Assembly (NCBI GenBank): GCA_900316475.1 | Contig: ONDA01000002.1 | Coordinates: 46,859-110,858 of the forward strand | DNA length: 64,000 nucleotides | Source of the DNA: an uncultured Prevotellaceae bacterium | GTDB lineage: Bacteria > Bacteroidota > Bacteroidia > Bacteroidales > Bacteroidaceae | Direction: 5' to 3' | In this document: positions 63,940-64,000 of the stretch, in pieces | Layout: every line of letters begins with the position of its first letter | Numbering within the stretch: position 1 is the stretch's first letter | Made by a program: the position numbers and the translations under genes | The notes under the pieces: model-generated | Seen by the model: the letters and a program-made list of their open reading frames with translations, nothing else | Databases searched by the model: none | What the model was told of the DNA's origin: nothing

Positions 63940-64000
63940 GTGTGAAGGAAGCTTAAAGCGAACTGGTAACTTTTTGGGATGTGCTCCGTAAAGGGATTCA

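Overview
The window is chromosomal DNA of a Bacteroidales bacterium, most likely a plant-fibre-degrading gut or rumen Prevotella (or a close relative such as Segatella or Xylanibacter). The grounds are: (i) many promoters of the Bacteroidetes type, TTTG or TTG, then 19-21 nt, then TAnnTTTG; (ii) secreted proteins ending in the Prevotella-style tail YxLxGxxV...GxYIxNGKKxxxK; (iii) typical Bacteroidetes families (BACON lipoprotein, BspA-like repeats, OmpA-less beta-barrels, AmgK-RapZ fusion, GH57 glycogen cluster, long-form SppA). I see no tRNA, rRNA or CRISPR array.

Layout. 1-3 kb: end of a PL1 pectate lyase, then a decayed accessory stretch with an orphan antitoxin, a protein-kinase remnant and a repeat element with inverted ends. 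3.1-8.5 kb: AAA ATPase (DUF4143 type) with a 33-bp-period repeat in its promoter, GH3 glycosidase with PA14 insert, and a two-gene unit of unknown function. 8.3-10.6 kb: a small LAGS-motif peptide gene behind a large secreted protein whose signal peptide is out of frame at a G9 tract. 10.9-15.6 kb: glycogen operon (debranching enzyme, glycogen synthase-like GT, GH57). 15.8-22.5 kb: outer membrane beta-barrel protein, lipid kinase, miaA, gapA, mscL. 22.6-34.8 kb: PL11 rhamnogalacturonan lyase, then a six-gene operon of exported proteins of largely unknown function. 34.9-41.2 kb: second copy of the repeat element, guaA, MurU-like and AmgK-RapZ-like cell-wall recycling genes, LRR surface protein. 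41.3-50.6 kb: two-component system, large DUF4450-like glycosidase candidate, predicted small RNA, groESL with a sigma54-like promoter, GH28. 50.7-58.3 kb: sppA-lpxK-thiL-LuxR operon, rny, zapA and neighbours. 58.3-60.5 kb: scarred region with a broken HigBA-like toxin-antitoxin pair and an lgt fragment joined tail to tail with a KilA-N fragment. 60.5-64 kb: rfbA, infC-rpmI-rplT, and a GH43 gene broken near the window end.

Together, PL1, PL11, GH28, GH43, GH3 and the DUF4450-like enzyme point to pectin and hemicellulose use. They sit as separate genes, without a SusC/SusD pair in the window. Intracellular glycogen enzymes store the sugar.

The most interesting items are: the inverted-ended repeat elements (2757-3040, 34906-35242, single end 43818-43836); two terminators whose 5-nt loop is the -33 box of the next gene's promoter; the G9 frameshift; the AmgK-RapZ fusion beside MurU; the predicted small RNA at 46868-46959; and the operon of exported proteins at 24.8-34.8 kb.
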